Assembly (NCBI RefSeq): GCF_029714405.1
Contig: NZ_CP121651.1
Location: forward strand, 806,001 to 870,000
Source of the DNA: Bradyrhizobium sp. CB82
GTDB lineage: Bacteria; Pseudomonadota; Alphaproteobacteria; Rhizobiales; Xanthobacteraceae
DNA: 64,000 bases
Direction of reading: 5' to 3'
Of this stretch, positions 36,350 through 45,206 are shown piece after piece; position 1 is the first letter of the stretch, and each line of letters starts with the position of its first letter. Position numbers and translations under genes: made by a program. Below the pieces are notes generated by a model. It saw nothing but the letters and a program-made list of their open reading frames with translations. It did no database searches and was not told the origin of the DNA.

Positions 36350-37576
36350 ATGCCGACCGACAACATCTTTTCCGGACTGAAGGTGGTGGATCTCGCAAGC
36401 TTCATTGCAGGTCCGAGCGCCGCCGTGATCCTGTCCGACTTCGGCGCCGACGTCATCAAGGTGGAGCCGCCGAGCGGCGAGCTCTGGCGGCATGCCAACC
36501 ACCTTCCGCCGCAACCGGTCGCGGAGGACGCCTATCCCTGGCATCTGGCCAATCGCAACAAGCGCGGTATCGCGCTCGACCTGAAGTCCCCGGGTGCGCA
36601 TCAGGTGCTGGAAAAGCTGGTCAAATGGGCCGACGTGCTCATCGTCAATACGCCCCACCCGGCTCGTGCGCGGCTCAAGCTCGAATATCAGGATGTCGTG
36701 CAGTGGAATCCACGCCTCATCTATGCCGACATTTCAGGCTTCGGCGACAAGGGTCCGGATGCGGATCTTCCCGGCTTCGACATCACCTCATACTGGGCGC
36801 GCAGCGGCCTGCTGTCGATGACGCGCGATGCCGGCGCGCCGCCGACCTGGCCGGTGGCCGGCAGCGGCGACAACGCCACCGCCGTCGGGCTCTATTCCGC
36901 GATTGTGACCGCCCTCTACCGCCGCGAGCGTACCGGCGAGGGAGCCCACGTCACGACCTCGCTGCTCGCCGAAGGCGTATGGTCGGCGAGCGTGTCGATC
37001 CAGGCGGCGCTGTGCGATGCCAAGTTCTTCGGGCTGCACGACCGCGCCCATCCGGCCAATGCCGCGATGAACGTGTACCGCGCCCAGGATGGCACCTGGT
37101 TCGTGCTGATCGTCACGCCCGACAAGCTCGCTGCCGTCATGAAGGCCCTCGGCCGCACGGATCTGCTGACCGACCCGCGGTTCGCCGATCCCAAGAAGTT
37201 GATGGCGAATATGCCGGCGCTCACGGCCATTCTGGACGAAATCTTCTGCTCGAAGCCGATGGCGCACTGGTACGAGGTCTTCAATGGCGTGCACGTCACG
37301 TTCGGCGCGGTACGCGGACCGCAGGAGGTGGTGAACGATCCGCAGCTTCGTGCCAATGATATCGTCGTGCCGCTCGAAGGCGCCGGCGGCAAGCTGACCT
37401 CGACGATCAGCAGCCCGATCCAGGTTCACGGCGTCACCAAGGTGCCGGCGAAGCGCGCTCCCGATATCGGAGAGCATAACGAGCAGGTGCTGCACCAGCT
37501 TGGATTCACCGCGACGGAAATCGACGCCCTGCGCGCGGGCGGCGCTATCCCGAAGCCGAAGCAGCAGGTGACGTAG
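36350..37576 (+). CDS. Family III (CaiB/BaiF) CoA-transferase, copy B
   Basis: 408 residues from ATG 36350, after GAGGAGACAGC. 'GLKVVDLASFIAGPSAAVIL', 'DVIKVEPPSGELWR' and 'DLPGFDITSYWARSG', where the catalytic Asp is expected, define the family. It transfers CoA between carboxylic acids and would activate the acid degraded by the operon, saving ATP. It follows the hydrolase by ten bases. Family III transferases pair with glutaryl-CoA dehydrogenase-like enzymes in several bacteria, giving the glutarate hypothesis; carnitine- or aromatic-type acids are alternatives. Confidence 0.94.
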   Translation: MPTDNIFSGLKVVDLASFIAGPSAAVILSDFGADVIKVEPPSGELWRHANHLPPQPVAEDAYPWHLANRNKRGIALDLKSPGAHQVLEKLVKWADVLIVNTPHPARARLKLEYQDVVQWNPRLIYADISGFGDKGPDADLPGFDITSYWARSGLLSMTRDAGAPPTWPVAGSGDNATAVGLYSAIVTALYRRERTGEGAHVTTSLLAEGVWSASVSIQAALCDAKFFGLHDRAHPANAAMNVYRAQDGTWFVLIVTPDKLAAVMKALGRTDLLTDPRFADPKKLMANMPALTAILDEIFCSKPMAHWYEVFNGVHVTFGAVRGPQEVVNDPQLRANDIVVPLEGAGGKLTSTISSPIQVHGVTKVPAKRAPDIGEHNEQVLHQLGFTATEIDALRAGGAIPKPKQQVT

Positions 37577-37611
37577 TCACGGCTTCATCACGCTCATCCT
37601 GGAGGACGACT

Positions 37612-38169
37612 ATGGCAAGGCCGGCAAGCGTATCCGTGTTGGTTGGAAGCCTACGGAGCAATTCGCTCAACGGAATGATGGCGAAGGTGCTGATGTCGCT
37701 TTCGCCGTCTTCGATGAAACTCGACATTGTGGAGATCGGGCAATTGCCGCTCTACAATCAGGATTTCGACGCAAATCCGCCGTCGCAATGGACCGCGTTT
37801 CGCCAGCGCATCAAGTCAGCCGACGCGGTCCTGTTCGTCAGCCCCGAATACAACCGCTCGGTGCCGGCTGCGCTGAAGAATGCGCTGGATGTCGGGTCCA
37901 GGCCGTATGGCAGCAGCGTCTGGGACCGCAAGCCCGGCGCGATTGTCAGTTGTTCTCCGAGCGCAATCGGGGCCTTCGGCGCCAATCACCATCTGAGGCA
38001 GTCGCTCGTGTTCCTGAACGTGCCGATCCTGCAACAGCCCGAAGCCTATATCGGCCATGCGGACAAGCTGTTCGACGAACGCGGCGAGCTCGTCAACGAC
38101 GGCACCCGGAAATTCCTAGGGCAGTTCATGGAAGCATTTGCAAGCTGGGTCGAGCGCACCCGCCCCTGA
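37612..38169 (+). CDS. NADPH-dependent FMN reductase / quinone reductase-like flavodoxin-fold protein
   Basis: 185 residues. The phosphate-binding loop 'VLVGSLRSNSLNG' and the flavin-side motif 'FVSPEYNRSVPAALKNALD' are those of the FMN reductase family (ChrR, YieF, azoreductase-like). It reduces free flavin or quinones with NAD(P)H. It lies 35 bases after the CoA-transferase in operon copy B and has no counterpart in copy A, where the gene is deleted. A role in re-oxidation or protection during catabolism is possible but not shown. Confidence 0.92.
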   Translation: MARPASVSVLVGSLRSNSLNGMMAKVLMSLSPSSMKLDIVEIGQLPLYNQDFDANPPSQWTAFRQRIKSADAVLFVSPEYNRSVPAALKNALDVGSRPYGSSVWDRKPGAIVSCSPSAIGAFGANHHLRQSLVFLNVPILQQPEAYIGHADKLFDERGELVNDGTRKFLGQFMEAFASWVERTRP

Positions 38170-38215
38170 GTTCGCATCGTCATCCGCCGACTATCAGCTC
38201 TGAACAGGAGACCAC

Positions 38216-38997
38216 ATGAGCGACATCCTCCATGAGCGCGACGCAAGCGTCCTGCGCATCCAATTGGACCATCCGAAAAAGCTGAACGCGATGACCTCGG
38301 GCATGTACGTGGCCCTCGCTGACATTCTGAAGGAGGCAGCCAGGGACGAGGTCACCCGGGTCGTGCTCTGACATGGCGCCGGAGACGCCTTCTGCGCGGG
38401 CAACGACATCGAGGACTTCCTGAAGAATCCGCCAGGCCCGGGAGAGTCTCCGCAATCGCAGCTCATGCACGCGCTGATCGACTTCGACAAACCGATCGTC
38501 GCGGCGGTCCACGGCGCCGCCATCGGCGGCGGCACCACCATGCTGCTGCATTGTGACTTCATCTATGCCGGCGAAAGCGCGAAATTCCAGATGCCTTTTA
38601 TCAATCTCGCCCTGGTGCCGGAGTTCGGCTCGAGCTCGATCGTTCCGGCCAGGGTCGGACATCTCCGCGCCGCCGAGCTGGTGATGCTGGGGTCGCGCTA
38701 CGATGCCAGGCGTGCCCTGGAGTTGGGTCTCGCCACCGATTCGTCCCGGATCAGGATCTCCTGTCCGTGGCGACGGCGACGGCACATAAGCTGGCCGCCA
38801 AGCCCGCCGGCGCCCTGCAAGCCAGCAAGCGCCTGATCAGGCAGCCGTTCCGTCAGCAGATCCTGGCGGCAATGAAGGCCGAGAACGAGGAGTTCAGCGC
38901 GCAGGTCAGCTCGGCCGACGCCAAGGAAGCGCTGACGGCATTCATGGAGAAGCGTGCGCCGGACTTCACGAAGACCAAATCTGCCATCACCGCTTGA
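38216..38997 (+). pseudogene. Distal enoyl-CoA hydratase of copy B, with a stop and a frameshift
   Basis: ATG 38216 follows AGGAGACC. The frame begins 'ILHERDASVLRIQLDHPKKL' but meets TGA at 38369-38371 (codon 52). It goes on as 'HGAGDAFCAGNDIEDFL' and 'HGAAIGGGTTMLLHCDFIY', with the oxyanion-hole segments intact, then shifts frame after 'LELGLAT' near 38737. The last part, 'VPDQDLLSVATATAHKLAAK' to 'MEKRAPDF', is one base out. Adding one C restores a 260-residue crotonase apart from the stop. As sequenced the gene cannot make a full product. Copy A has only its 3' end. Confidence 0.87.
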
Positions 38998-39015
38998 CCA
39001 CGCAAGTGCTGGTTT

Positions 39016-39055
39016 GATGCGGGCTCGCCTCCCCCGGCGGGCCCGCATTTTGTTT
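39016..39055 (+). terminator. Rho-independent terminator ending operon copy B
   Basis: atgcgggc pairs with gcccgcat, with a further GC-rich inner stem, followed by tttgttt. It lies 20 bases past the distal crotonase stop and before the convergent gene at 39075. Confidence 0.8.
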
Positions 39056-39074
39056 GGTCTGGAATGGCCGGGAT

Positions 39075-39524
39075 TCAAAACTCTCTGGCGCGCAACTCGT
39101 CGAATTCCTTGCGACAGGCATTGCTGAATTCGTGCAGTAGGTCGATCGAACCGTTGATCGCCATGTCGCGCAGCTCAACGAAGCTCTTGTCCGGCTCCAG
39201 ATAGGTGTTGAGAATCTTTCGGGCGATCCCCTCTGCACAATGCACGACCGGCTGCGAGGACGAGACGCGCATCCGGCCCAGCTTCGCATAGAGGCCGACA
39301 AGACCGGAAATGTCGGCTTCATCGTGCTGGAGGGCGTCGATGTAGCATTTCGAGGCTTCCTCGATGAAATCCCGGTAAAGGACCTGCCGTCGGTTCCTCT
39401 CGTAGTGCAGCCACTGGGCGCGAACCTGATTCTTCTGGTTCAGCCAGTTGGCGATCACGCTCGTCAAGCCGCCGATCGTGGTGCCAGCCAGCGCAGCCAA
39501 GGCGGAGGTGATCGAAGCTTCCAT
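39075..39524 (-). CDS. Small membrane-anchored protein of unknown function
   Basis: 149 residues. The N-terminus 'SALAALAGTTIGGLTSVIAN' is a single membrane helix with Gly zipper spacing, followed by 'WLNQKNQVRAQWLHYERNRR' and a helical cytoplasmic part. I recognise this arrangement from uncharacterised proteins of Bradyrhizobium and other rhizobia. No enzyme motif is visible. It lies 21 bases upstream, counting against coordinates, of the ndh stop on the same strand, so it may be cotranscribed downstream of ndh copy B. Confidence 0.7.
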   Translation of the reverse strand: MEASITSALAALAGTTIGGLTSVIANWLNQKNQVRAQWLHYERNRRQVLYRDFIEEASKCYIDALQHDEADISGLVGLYAKLGRMRVSSSQPVVHCAEGIARKILNTYLEPDKSFVELRDMAINGSIDLLHEFSNACRKEFDELRAREF

Positions 39525-39545
39525 GAGCGCCCCTCTCGCCGATGG

Positions 39546-40907
39546 CTAGCGCGACGCTGGCGGACGCGGCGCTTCCGAGATCAGGCGCGAGCTGCGCTGC
39601 CCGGTCAGGTATGACCAGAACCACTGGGTCTGAACCCGGAACCGGTTCTGGAGCTGCGGCAGCGACAGCACGTGCAGCGCTGCCCAGACCAGCCAGGTCA
39701 GGAAGCCGCCGGTGCGCAGCCAGCCGGCCTCAAGGATGGCGAAGTTCTTGCCGACCACCGCCATGTTGCCCTTGCTCCGATAGCGGAAGGGACGGCCTTC
39801 CTTGCGTCCCCTGACCCGGCGGGCAATCAACCGCCCTACAAAGCGTCCCTGCTGGATCGCAGCTTGCGCCACGCCGGGCACGGGATGACCGTCCTGGGTC
39901 ATCGCGGCGGCATCGCCCACCACAAAGACGTCAGGTGACTCGGGGAGGTCCAGGAAGGGACCGACCAGGGCGCGTCCAGCCCTGTCCATGGTGGTGCCGA
40001 GCATCTTCACAACCGGTGAAGCGGCAACGCCGGCGGTCCAGAGCACCGTGGCGCTCGCAATCCGTTCGCCGGCAGCAATCACGCCCTGGTCGTCGACTTT
40101 CTCGACCTTCACCCCGTTCATGACTTCGACGCCGAGCTTCTTCAGCCGCTTGGCGACCTTTCTGGAAAGCGATTCGGCAAAGGTCGGAAGGACCCGCGTC
40201 CCGCCATCCAGCAACAGGATCCGGCTCTTGGCGGGATCGATGTTGCGAAAATTCCTGCGCAGCGTCACCGAAACCAGCTGGGCGATCGAGGCGGCCAGCT
40301 CGACGCCGGTCGGGCCGGCACCCACGAGCACGAACGTCATCTGGCGCGCGCGTTCCTCGTCGTCGCTGGTCGATTCGGCCAGTTCGAAGGCGCCCAGGAT
40401 CTTGGTTCGGATGGTCTCGGCATCGTTGAGGTTCTTCAGCCCCGGTGCGAACCGGGCAAACTCATCATGTCCGAAATAGCTCGGGCGCATGCCGGCGGCC
40501 ACAACGAGAAAGTCGTACTCGATCTTGCGGCTGCCCGCGCCTGGACATGTCGCCTCGATCGTGCGTGCCACAGGATTGATGCCATTGACTTCGGCCAGCA
40601 ACACGCTGAGATTTTTCTGCTTCGCCTCGAGCTGACGGAAAGGCGCGGCAATCTCGGCCGGCGCCAAAACCGCGGTTGCGACCTGGTACAGCAGCGGCTG
40701 GAAGATATGATGATTGCGCCGGTCGACCAGCAGGATTTCGACGTCGGAACGCTTCAGCGCGCGCGCAGACGCGATGCCGGCAAATCCCCCGCCGACGATG
40801 ACGACGCGCTTCTTGCCGGGAGCCGTATTGGCTGCTGCCGGTTTTTCCGGCGGAAAGGATCTGGTCAGAACTGTGGTCAATGATGCACCCGATCGCGTTG
40901 TACGCAC
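39546..40907 (-). CDS. ndh: Type II NADH dehydrogenase (NDH-2), copy B
   Basis: 453 residues if ATG 40907 is used; a TTG nine codons inside aligns with the start of copy A. 'RVVIVGGGFAGIASARAL' and 'FVLVGAGPTGVELAASIA' are the FAD and NADH motifs. The C-terminal 'FLTWLVWAALHVLSLPQLQN' anchors the enzyme to the membrane. It oxidises NADH with ubiquinone and should supply the bo3-type oxidase of the same block. It sits beyond operon copy B in reverse orientation, a mirror image of copy A at 7102-8415. No lesion is visible. Confidence 0.93.
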   Translation of the reverse strand: MRTTRSGASLTTVLTRSFPPEKPAAANTAPGKKRVVIVGGGFAGIASARALKRSDVEILLVDRRNHHIFQPLLYQVATAVLAPAEIAAPFRQLEAKQKNLSVLLAEVNGINPVARTIEATCPGAGSRKIEYDFLVVAAGMRPSYFGHDEFARFAPGLKNLNDAETIRTKILGAFELAESTSDDEERARQMTFVLVGAGPTGVELAASIAQLVSVTLRRNFRNIDPAKSRILLLDGGTRVLPTFAESLSRKVAKRLKKLGVEVMNGVKVEKVDDQGVIAAGERIASATVLWTAGVAASPVVKMLGTTMDRAGRALVGPFLDLPESPDVFVVGDAAAMTQDGHPVPGVAQAAIQQGRFVGRLIARRVRGRKEGRPFRYRSKGNMAVVGKNFAILEAGWLRTGGFLTWLVWAALHVLSLPQLQNRFRVQTQWFWSYLTGQRSSRLISEAPRPPASR

Positions 40908-41031
40908 TCCCAGCGTTCTTTCTTATCGGATCGTTCAGAGTGCCTATTGAACGGCGCTGCGATCTCTGGAATGTCCTTGTCGCTTTATTCGGCTATCGAA
41001 GCGACGCGCTCGACCAGCAGTCGAGACCCGC

Positions 41032-41361
41032 TCAGATGAAATTCTCCTTCACCATTTCCCAGACATCGTTGCCGCGGCCGTGCAGCACGGCGCGCACTGA
41101 ATAGAGCGCCATGCCGACGGCTGGTTCAACCTGCATGAAAGGCGGCATCACAAGCTGCATCGGGTTGACGTGCACATGCAGGAGCGCCGGCCCTGGCTGG
41201 GACAGCCAGCCCTTGACGGCGTCCTCGAGCTGATCCGCCCTGGACACGGTTTGGCCCCACAGGCCCATCGCCCGTGCGACGTCGGCAAAGTTCGGATTCT
41301 TCAGCCGTGTGTAGGTGTCGAGCATGCCCTCGGCCTTCTGCTCGATCTCGACAAAGCCCGC
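41032..41361 (-). pseudogene. C-terminal relic of pyruvate dehydrogenase (quinone) / PoxB-type TPP enzyme
   Basis: The frame reads 'GFVEIEQKAEGMLDTYTRLK', 'NPNFADVARAMGLWGQTVSR' and 'PALLHVHVNPMQLVMPPFMQ', the end of a thiamine-diphosphate enzyme of the PoxB/acetolactate synthase superfamily, with the PoxB-like tail 'GMALYSVRAVLHGRGND'. The upstream three quarters are absent; before 41361 the sequence is unrelated and leads into an AraC gene. Only about 110 residues remain, without the TPP-binding core. PoxB feeds electrons to ubiquinone, so the relic fits the respiratory theme of the region. Confidence 0.82.
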
Positions 41362-41411
41362 TCGGAATCGCACCCGGGTGCAGCCTTGGTGGCCGACCGA
41401 TGTCGACCTCG

Positions 41412-41954
41412 CTACTGGACCTCGTACTCGCGGCGCCAACTGGCTGGACTTTGTCCGAAGGCCTGCCTGAACAGTCTGCATAGATGCGCCTGATCCGAAA
41501 ATCCGACGCGCAGCGCAATTTCGCTCAGCGAAGCCGAGCTCGTGATCATCAGGCTGCAGGCCTTCTCCAACCGTCGCTTGACCACATAGGCATGTGGCGG
41601 TTCCCCGAAGGTCAGCTTGAACGAGCGCGAGAAGTGCGCGGGGCTTCGCCTGGCGATAGCACTGAGGTCTTGCGTATGAATGGGTCGATGCAGATTCTTG
41701 TCGATGAAGATTCGCACCCGCATGATCTGCCAGCCGGCCAGCCCCGCGGATCTGGACCGCTTGACCCCCGAGTGACGCTCGATCTCGGACTGCAGGATGG
41801 TCGAAGCGGCGGCCAGTGACGCCTTCGCAACCTCGCGATCGTGCTCAAATTCGCGCTTGGCGACGTCGAGGAGCTCGGCGAGGCTTCCGGCCAGATAGCC
41901 GAACTCGGGACCAGCCGGCCAAGAACGGGGTGCGGTGCTTTGAAACTCTTCCAT
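41412..41954 (-). CDS. Short AraC-family regulator
   Basis: 180 residues from ATG 41954, eight bases after GAGG; thirteen further codons upstream are open. The C-terminal half is a complete AraC DNA-binding domain: 'DLSAIARRSPAHFSRSFKLT' and 'EIALRVGFSDQAHLCRLFRQ' with 'FGQSPASWRREY'. The N-terminal 80 residues are helical and have no cupin sensor domain, so it may be controlled by amount rather than ligand. Its start region faces a 1-kb gap with few features. It ends 51 bases before the poxB relic. Confidence 0.88.
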   Translation of the reverse strand: MEEFQSTAPRSWPAGPEFGYLAGSLAELLDVAKREFEHDREVAKASLAAASTILQSEIERHSGVKRSRSAGLAGWQIMRVRIFIDKNLHRPIHTQDLSAIARRSPAHFSRSFKLTFGEPPHAYVVKRRLEKACSLMITSSASLSEIALRVGFSDQAHLCRLFRQAFGQSPASWRREYEVQ

Positions 41955-43013
41955 GGCAATCCCTCGACAAGCATCCCGGCCCGAGAGAACCATGGTGCAA
42001 ACGATCCCGTTTGGCTTGTTAAGTAGTGTTCTGCTTCATTAATTTGCAGCGCAACACGGAAATATCGTCTGCAATTGCAAATACATAAGCCATGGACGAT
42101 GGCATCGACGAGCGAGCCGACGCACCTTCAAGTGCTACCAATAGGTTACAAGGCTGACGAGCATGCAGACCTAGAGGGCCGCCTCCGCAAGAGGCGGATG
42201 GGCGAACATCGACCCGCAATCCAAGGCGGGCAACGGCAAACCGAACCACGATCAGGATGACCAGGGCGAAGAACAGATACCTCACGAAGGATCAACCAGG
42301 AAGACGCCGACAATCACGATTGACATCGCGGTGCCGATGAATGCCGCAGCAATCCGGTTGACGGCTTTTGCCAATGCCCTGCCGCGCGTGGGCTGCGCGA
42401 GAATGGTAACGGTTACCGCGGGTGACGATGCGCCGCCGAGCCGCAGCCAGAACGCCACAATAGAGCGCGACTACTGCTGCCAGCCAGATGCGTGGCGACT
42501 ATCCCATATGCGAAACGGTATGGAACGCGGTCGCGCTTCCTTTGACGTACCCCAGAGGGCCTCCTTGGGACGGGGGATCCGAGGAGGCCCTCTCAACGGA
42601 GCGGAGGACCGCACGCTCCGACGCACCGGCGATGGTCGTTTCGGCAGCTTGATTGAAGTGCGCTGCAATAGATTTCATCGCCTTGGGTCGGCTTGTCTGT
42701 TCTTTCGGTTAGGAGAATAGCGTTCGTGAATTCTCCAGTCGGTCGGCGGCCGTCCCAAGGTCAAGTCGGCCGATTCCGAACGCGCGGCGCCAGCGCTATT
42801 GCGCTGGAGGCTTTGCCACGCCGGAGTTCAATGACTTGCAAAGCCATGCGATAATTTGAAGATTCCTGCTGTTCGATGTCGCGGCTCGCCCGAACGCGAC
42901 GAGTTGCCGCACGAACGTGCTATTGGAAGCGTGCAAGGACAAGCGGTCCCAGCCATCCTCAGGTACCTTGGAGGCCGCCGTGGGCAGACCCTCAGAACGC
43001 CACTGCTCGACCG
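41955..43013. other. Gap with a hairpin and a possible transporter relic
   Basis: On the minus strand around 42286-42480, 'AVTVTILAQPTRGRALAKAV' and 'NRIAAAFIGTAMSIVIV' followed by a stop recall the end of a LysE-type exporter, with stops and no start; this is weak. A perfect 11-base inverted repeat lies at 42554-42593. No gene longer than about 80 codons could be supported. The histidine kinase follows. Confidence 0.45.
42554..42593. repeat. Perfect 11-base inverted repeat
   Basis: agagggcctcc at 42554-42564 is mirrored as ggaggccctct at 42583-42593 with an 18-base loop. There is no T-run. It lies 420 bases before the histidine kinase and could be a regulatory hairpin, a bidirectional terminator or part of a small RNA. 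Confidence 0.6.
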
Positions 43014-44474
43014 ATGTCGGAACAACTACTTCGAATCATAAACAGGCCAACCGGCCTCCCAGTCGCCCTCATGCTTCTTGGCGTGGCGGTCGTTTTCGCA
43101 TTCGACACCTTCGCGCCGCTCGAGATCGCGATCGCGGTGCTGTACGCCGTCGTAGTCATTGCTTCAGCGGATTTCCTCGGTCGGCGCGGCATCCTGCTTG
43201 TCTCCGCCGTCTGCATCCTGCTGACTGTTCTGAGCTATGCGATCGTTCACGGGGAGTCCTTGGGAAGTGGACCAGCGCTGCGCGCGTTGATCGGCCTCTG
43301 CGCGATCGGCGTATCAACAGTAGCCGCGCTGAGAAACCGGGAAGCCGCGGAAAACCTGATCGCCCAGGCAGCCCTTCTCGATTTGACCCATGATGCCATC
43401 TTCGTGCGGGATCGAAACGATATCATTACCTATTGGAACGCCGGCGCCGAGGAGCTCTACGGCTGGCCCTCAAAAGAGGCGCTCGGGCAGAACGTCGACA
43501 CTTTGCTGAAGACAAAGCACCCACCGTCGACCGGACAGCTCGAGCAGCCAAATGACCCCGGCCGCTGGCAAGGTGAACTCATTCACACCCGACGCGATGG
43601 CAATGAAATATGGGTTGCCAGCCGTTGGGCAGTACAACGCGACGAACTGGGACGCCCGGTCGCCACCATGGAGACCAACAGCGACATCACGGAGCAGAAG
43701 CGCGCGGAAGACGCGCTGTATAATGCACGTAGTCAATTGGAGCACGTCACCCGTGTCAGCACACTCGGCGAATTGACCGCGTCGATTGCACACGAGGTCA
43801 ACCAGCCGCTCGGTGCAATCGTGACAAATGGTGAAGCTGGCTTGCGGTGGCTCTTGCGCAGCGAGCCAAATCTTGAAGAAGTTCGCGGAGCGGTCGAGAG
43901 GATGATCGGCAACGGGCGGCGTGCGAGCGAGGTCATTGCCCGCCTTCGCGCCCTGGCGAGCAAGAGCAATCCGTCCCACACGGCTCTCACCTTGAACGAT
44001 ATCGTTACTGACGTCATCCCGCTCGTCGAGCGCGAGATGCACAACAATGATGTGGCGCTCAGGCTTGATCTTCAGGCGCCCGCGCCGTTCGTGCTTGGCG
44101 ACCGTGTGCAGCTTGCACAGGTCGTCATCAATCTCGTTGTCAACGCCATACACGCTATGTCGCAGACCGAAGGCCGGACGCGGCGTCTGTCCATCACGTC
44201 CAGAACGTCGTTTGAGCAGTCAAGCTTGCGAATGGCCATCCTGGAGATCGAGGATACGGGAACCGGAATTGATCCAAAGATAGCCGACCATCTCTTTAGC
44301 CCCTTCCATACGACAAAGGCTGACGGAATGGGGATGGGGCTCTCGATCAGCCGGACCATCGTGGAGAGCCACGGAGGCTCTATCTCGGCGACATCCGACA
44401 AGCAATCGGGAGCCTTGTTCGAGATCCGTCTTCCTGTGCTGCAGCAAGGCGAAGCATCGGCGGCCACCGGCTAG
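43014..44474 (+). CDS. PAS-domain sensor histidine kinase with membrane helices
   Basis: 486 residues from ATG 43014. Three to four N-terminal helices ('LPVALMLLGVAVVFAFDTFA', 'AVLYAVVVIASADFLG') precede a PAS domain ('AIFVRDRNDIITYWNAGAEE', 'GWPSKEALGQNVD') and a PAC segment. The phospho-acceptor is His260 in 'ASIAHEVNQPLGAIV'; ATPase boxes are 'VVINLVVNAIHAMSQ', 'EIEDTGTGID' and 'GMGMGLSISRTIVESHGG'. It is of the FixL-like HisKA class. It probably phosphorylates one or both receivers at 45.2-46.3 kb. A short AraC gene overlaps its stop convergently by four bases. Confidence 0.93.
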   Translation: MSEQLLRIINRPTGLPVALMLLGVAVVFAFDTFAPLEIAIAVLYAVVVIASADFLGRRGILLVSAVCILLTVLSYAIVHGESLGSGPALRALIGLCAIGVSTVAALRNREAAENLIAQAALLDLTHDAIFVRDRNDIITYWNAGAEELYGWPSKEALGQNVDTLLKTKHPPSTGQLEQPNDPGRWQGELIHTRRDGNEIWVASRWAVQRDELGRPVATMETNSDITEQKRAEDALYNARSQLEHVTRVSTLGELTASIAHEVNQPLGAIVTNGEAGLRWLLRSEPNLEEVRGAVERMIGNGRRASEVIARLRALASKSNPSHTALTLNDIVTDVIPLVEREMHNNDVALRLDLQAPAPFVLGDRVQLAQVVINLVVNAIHAMSQTEGRTRRLSITSRTSFEQSSLRMAILEIEDTGTGIDPKIADHLFSPFHTTKADGMGMGLSISRTIVESHGGSISATSDKQSGALFEIRLPVLQQGEASAATG

Positions 44475-44935
44475 GGACTCGACCACCGATAATCACGTGG
44501 CGACATTCCGACATGCTGACGAAAGCGCCGAGCAAAGTGGCTTTGATCTGCAAAGCCCGCGGCAAGCGCGATTTGCGATAGCGGCATCTCGGTCCCGGAA
44601 AGCAGCTGCTTGGTCCTCTCCACGCGCTGGCGGATCAGGTAGTCGTGGGGCGTGATGGCCATGGACTGCTTGAAGGCCCGCACGAAGTAGCAGACTGAAA
44701 GCTTCGCCAATCCGGCCAGAAACTCCACGGTAATCCGCTGGTCGATGTGGTCCTCGATATAATCACGAATCCGCCGCAGCACCCTGGGAGGCAATCCGCC
44801 ACGAGCAAATCCCGTCGACACCATCGTGCCGGACGGCAGTTGTGGCACCGGCAAGTCAGATTCCGCCTGGAGAATGACCGGCAGAAAAGAATGCCCGAAA
44901 CCTTCGCTTTCCGGCTCGTCCGTCACCCTCAACAT
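44471..44935 (-). CDS. Short AraC-family regulator
   Basis: 154 residues from ATG 44935, directly after AGGAGGAGCGG. The frame is open for 44 more codons, but that ribosome site decides the start. The DNA-binding domain covers most of the protein: 'FLAGLAKLSVCYFVRAFKQS' and 'QIALAAGFADQSHFARRFRQ' ending 'GMSPRDYRW'. The remaining N-terminus is short, without a sensor domain. Its promoter region is shared with the divergent FixJ-like regulator and contains a pair of inverted 15-base sites, which it or its neighbour may bind. Its 3' end overlaps the kinase gene tail to tail. Confidence 0.9.
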   Translation of the reverse strand: MLRVTDEPESEGFGHSFLPVILQAESDLPVPQLPSGTMVSTGFARGGLPPRVLRRIRDYIEDHIDQRITVEFLAGLAKLSVCYFVRAFKQSMAITPHDYLIRQRVERTKQLLSGTEMPLSQIALAAGFADQSHFARRFRQHVGMSPRDYRWSSP

Positions 44936-45062
44936 CCGCTCCTCCTGAATCGTCTTGTGCCGCCTACCTGACGCCGACTTACGATGCGAAGTCCTCGCCT
45001 TGGTCGACGTCAAGGATGGCGCCTGACCCAAACAACGCCAATCGTGCATGCGCGTGATCGCA

Positions 45063-45147
45063 ATCACACCAAGGTATGGGCGAAGGGCGCCTGACCCGGA
45101 GCGGTCCTCGGAGAAAAGAGACGCACTCGACCATACGTTGGTGTGAT
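45063..45147. promoter_or_regulatory. Pair of inverted 15-base sites between divergent regulator genes
   Basis: atcacaccaaggtat at 45063-45077 is matched in reverse complement by atacgttggtgtgat at 45133-45147, with 14 of 15 bases equal and 55 bases between. The sites sit between the AraC start (44935) and the response regulator start (45207), as expected for an operator bound by a dimer or for a looping pair. Confidence 0.6.
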
Positions 45148-45206
45148 GATCTCGACGGCCTTGCCGTGCTATGAAGGCTTATTCTCGCTATTGGCCCGGA
45201 ACAGGC

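Larger units (their letters stand above)
31182..38997 (+). repeat. Copy B of the inverted paralogous catabolic operon
   Basis: Mirror partner of 12330-18508. It retains all shared genes in the same order and adds an FMN reductase between the CoA-transferase and the distal crotonase. Only the distal crotonase is damaged. The ndh gene beyond it (39546-40907, opposite strand) also has its mirror partner at 7102-8415, so the symmetric block reaches past the operon itself. In copy A the spacer between operon and ndh additionally contains katA, IS630 and dps. Confidence 0.9.

Noticed and set aside
42286..42480. Possible LysE-type exporter relic
   Set aside because: Only about 55 codons after a stop, hydrophobic but without a clear signature.
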